Part shown: one piece after another, positions 62,270 to 64,000 of the stretch
How the letters are laid out: the number at the start of each line of letters is the position of its first letter
Position numbering within the stretch: the first letter of the stretch is position 1
Assembly: GCA_963788185.1 (NCBI GenBank)
Contig: CAWBGE010000012.1
Location: forward strand, 124,001 to 188,000
From: CAIWHR01 sp963788185
Lineage (GTDB): Bacteria; Pseudomonadota; Gammaproteobacteria; Burkholderiales; Casimicrobiaceae
DNA: 64,000 nt
Direction: 5' to 3'
Notes under the pieces: generated by a model
Database searches by the model: none
The model's input: only the letters and a program-made list of their open reading frames with translations
Told to the model about the DNA's origin: nothing
Made by a program: the position numbers and the translations under genes

Positions 62270-63430
62270 TTACGCGCTTTCGTAGAGTCGGGTGAGCACG
62301 AACTCGCGATGTCCCAGCGCCTCGGTCGCGGTGAGACGGCCGTTGGCGGTGCGGAACATCATTTCGAGCAGCTTGTCGCCGGCCTGGTCCATCGTGATCT
62401 CGCGCTGCAGCAGGCCCGAGGTGTCGACGTCGATGTGCTCGCTCATGGTGCGCACCGTGCGCGGGTTGGCCGAGATCTTGATCACCGGCAGGATCGGGTT
62501 GCCGATGACATTGCCCTGCCCGGTCGGGAAGAAATGCACGACATAGCCGGAGGCGGCACACAGCGTCACCATCTCGGCGGCGGCCGACGACGAGTCCATG
62601 AACCACAGGCCGGGACCGCCGGGCACCTCGCCCTTGTCGATCACGCCGTCGACGATGCACTTCTTGCCGATCTTCTGGATGTTGCCGAGCGCCTTCTCCT
62701 CGATCGTCGTGAGGCCGCCGGCGATGTTGCCCTTGGTCGGCTGCGAGTCGGATAGGTCGCTCGTCTTGTGCCGGTTGATGAGGTCCTGGTAGCGATCGAA
62801 CATGCGCATGAACTCGGCGCGCACCTGATCGTTGCGGCAGCGCGCGGCGACGATCTGCTCGCCGCCGGTGAGTTCGGTGGTCTCGCCGAACACCAGCGTG
62901 CAGCCCGCCGCGTAGAGCTTGTCGAAGGCGTCGCCGACGGTGGGATTGGCGCCGCAGCCCGAGGTGGTGTCGGACTCGCCGCACTTGGTCGACACCCAGA
63001 GTTCGGACAGCGCGCATTCGACGCGGTGCTTTTCGCTGGCCGCCTGCAGGAATTCCTTGGCCGCCTTGGACGCGCGCATGATCGTGTCGTGGTCGCCGTG
63101 CAGCTCGATGCCGAAGCCCACGACCGGCTTGCCGGTGGCTGCGATGCCGTCGACGACTTTCTTGGTCCACTGTTCCTCGATGCCGATGACCACGACGGCG
63201 GCGACGTTGGGGTTGGAACCGGTGCCGATCAGCGTGCGGAAGTGCAGGTCGAGGTCGGCGCCGAACTGCAGCCGGCCGTAGGGGTGCGGGATCGCCAGCG
63301 TCCCCTTGATGTTGTGGGCGACGGCCTCGCAGGCTGCGTTGGCGAGGTCATCGACGGGGAGAATGATCACGTGATTGCGGACGCCGACGCGACCGTTTTC
63401 GCGGCGGTAACCCCAGAAGGTGTTCTGCAT
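62270..63430 (-). CDS. suyB: UxaA-family lyase large subunit, probable SuyB, copy 2
   Basis: This 386-residue protein is almost identical to the product at 24631-25791. The two differences I see are VECAL instead of VECPL and RNDQVRAEF instead of RNDQIRAEF; all cysteine motifs are the same. It should catalyse the same reaction, probably sulfolactate to pyruvate plus sulfite. It is followed by a Bug gene rather than by the LarA-type racemase. Confidence 0.75.
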   Translation of the reverse strand: MQNTFWGYRRENGRVGVRNHVIILPVDDLANAACEAVAHNIKGTLAIPHPYGRLQFGADLDLHFRTLIGTGSNPNVAAVVVIGIEEQWTKKVVDGIAATGKPVVGFGIELHGDHDTIMRASKAAKEFLQAASEKHRVECALSELWVSTKCGESDTTSGCGANPTVGDAFDKLYAAGCTLVFGETTELTGGEQIVAARCRNDQVRAEFMRMFDRYQDLINRHKTSDLSDSQPTKGNIAGGLTTIEEKALGNIQKIGKKCIVDGVIDKGEVPGGPGLWFMDSSSAAAEMVTLCAASGYVVHFFPTGQGNVIGNPILPVIKISANPRTVRTMSEHIDVDTSGLLQREITMDQAGDKLLEMMFRTANGRLTATEALGHREFVLTRLYESA

Positions 63431-63528
63431 GATGGTGGGTCTTTCGTTGCCAGTGGCGAAGGGCCGGGCGGCAGGCCGCCGGGGCCGGAAAGGGAAGGCG
63501 GCCGCGCACCGCGCGCGGCCCGCGCCGA

Positions 63529-63813
63529 TTACCAGCGCTTGGTCTTGATGTTGTGCACGTGGGCGTGCTGGCCCCGGGCAATGGGCGCCACCACCTTGCC
63601 GATGTCGATGCCGTACTTGATCACCGTGTCGCCGCTCGCCATGTCCTTCAGCGCCACCTTGTGCCCCAGCGGAATGTCCTGCACGCAGGGCAGCTCCAGC
63701 GTGCGGTCCTGGTCGAGAATCAAACCGGTCAGCGTCATGCCGGCCTTCACGCCCTCGACAACGACGACGGCGACCGAATCGTTGGGATCGTGCAATACGC
63801 AATGAATCATCAT
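63529..63813 (-). CDS. suyA: SAF-domain small subunit, probable SuyA, copy 2
   Basis: This 94-residue protein reads the same as the product at 25890-26174. I use the ATG at 63813 because the upstream in-frame extension is absent from copy 1. Its promoter and operator lie about 110-155 bases upstream. Confidence 0.75.
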   Translation of the reverse strand: MMIHCVLHDPNDSVAVVVVEGVKAGMTLTGLILDQDRTLELPCVQDIPLGHKVALKDMASGDTVIKYGIDIGKVVAPIARGQHAHVHNIKTKRW

Positions 63814-63920
63814 GGGGCTCCTGGGAAGGCACGGACGGGGGCCGCGATGCGGCGGCGGCGGCCCATCGGCAGCGGGGTCAAGCTCACCCAGGGGGTGCTG
63901 TGCGCTGCCGGACACCCGTA

Positions 63921-63967
63921 ATGCTATTTCTCCAACATCGACAAGTCAACTAGATCATCTATATCAT
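63921..63967 (-). promoter_or_regulatory. suyAB copy 2 promoter with operator
   Basis: On the minus strand TTGACT (63949-63944) and TAGCAT (63926-63921) have a 17-base spacer, identical to copy 1, while the spacer sequence differs. The operator AGATCATCTATATCAT (63952-63967, plus reading) abuts the -35 box. Conservation of just these elements amid diverged sequence argues that they are functional. Confidence 0.65.
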
Positions 63968-64000
63968 TTGCATGAGTTGCGCTGCCGGCGCTACACTGCT

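Larger units (their letters stand above)
62263..63816 (-). repeat. Segmental duplication, copy 2 (suyA-suyB)
   Basis: This is the second copy of the 1.55-kb block at 24624-26177, in the same orientation. By eye the copies differ at about six positions without indels. Beyond the left edge it runs into the Bug gene region, while copy 1 continues into a LarA-type racemase gene, so the downstream partners differ. Confidence 0.9.

Noticed and set aside
1..64000. tRNA, rRNA, transposase or integrase genes
   Set aside because: I saw no cloverleaf-like tRNA, rRNA segment, transposase or integrase motif; absence is by reading only, without a covariance search.

Overview
The window comes from a high-GC betaproteobacterial chromosome, probably from the Burkholderiales or a neighbouring order. 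The origin block reads mnmE-yidC-yidD-rnpA-rpmH on one strand and dnaA-dnaN-gyrB on the other. recF is absent between dnaN and gyrB, which is the usual betaproteobacterial layout. Bug-type periplasmic binding proteins and LysR regulators fit the same group. All family calls are from reading the sequence; no database search was run.

Layout. 1-9039: origin of replication and housekeeping genes, with perfect DnaA boxes on both sides of dnaA. 9080-16312: carbon metabolism, namely a two-subunit class I hydro-lyase (L-tartrate dehydratase/fumarase type) with a divergent LysR gene, a Bug protein, a thiamine-diphosphate enzyme, a second LysR gene and an exported isochorismatase-like protein. 16329-26299: a catabolic island with a sugar isomerase-like protein, a transaldolase, a DUF4867-like protein, a DeoR regulator, a Gfo/Idh/MocA protein, an aldehyde dehydrogenase, a LarA-type racemase and a SuyAB-like sulfo-lyase/hydratase pair. 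26568-30495: sulfur-relay genes (tusA, dsrE2, double TusA, cysteine-less DsrC-like protein), mixed with an orphan Cas6-like gene, a shrunken TauD-like gene and an S24-domain gene. 30858-44311: the complete reverse dissimilatory sulfite reductase operon dsrABEFHCMKLJOPNR followed by a siroheme methyltransferase. 44314-51140: soeABC (cytoplasmic sulfite oxidation), a TauE/SafE exporter, a small membrane protein and a double UspA protein. 51187-60345: an eight-gene minus-strand operon with a YeiH-type exporter, two unknown membrane proteins, GlpC/HdrD-, GlpA- and GlpB-like proteins, a CMD-Rieske fusion and an SQR-like flavoprotein. 60762-64000: a decayed malate/L-lactate dehydrogenase-family gene, a second Bug protein and a second, nearly identical SuyAB copy with its own promoter.

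How the parts may work together. The organism should oxidise reduced sulfur: sulfane sulfur passes through TusA/DsrE2/DsrEFH/DsrC to reverse DsrAB, DsrMKJOP takes electrons to the quinone pool, and SoeABC turns sulfite into sulfate. My main hypothesis is that the island at 16-26 kb feeds organosulfonate into this system. An isomerase and transaldolase would split a 6-sulfo-sugar to sulfolactaldehyde, the aldehyde dehydrogenase would make sulfolactate, the LarA homologue would adjust its stereochemistry, and SuyAB would release pyruvate and sulfite for SoeABC. One operator-like motif occurs upstream of both SuyAB copies and of the Gfo/Idh/MocA gene, which links them into one regulon. The enzyme families are well supported by motifs; the sulfonate substrate is an inference.
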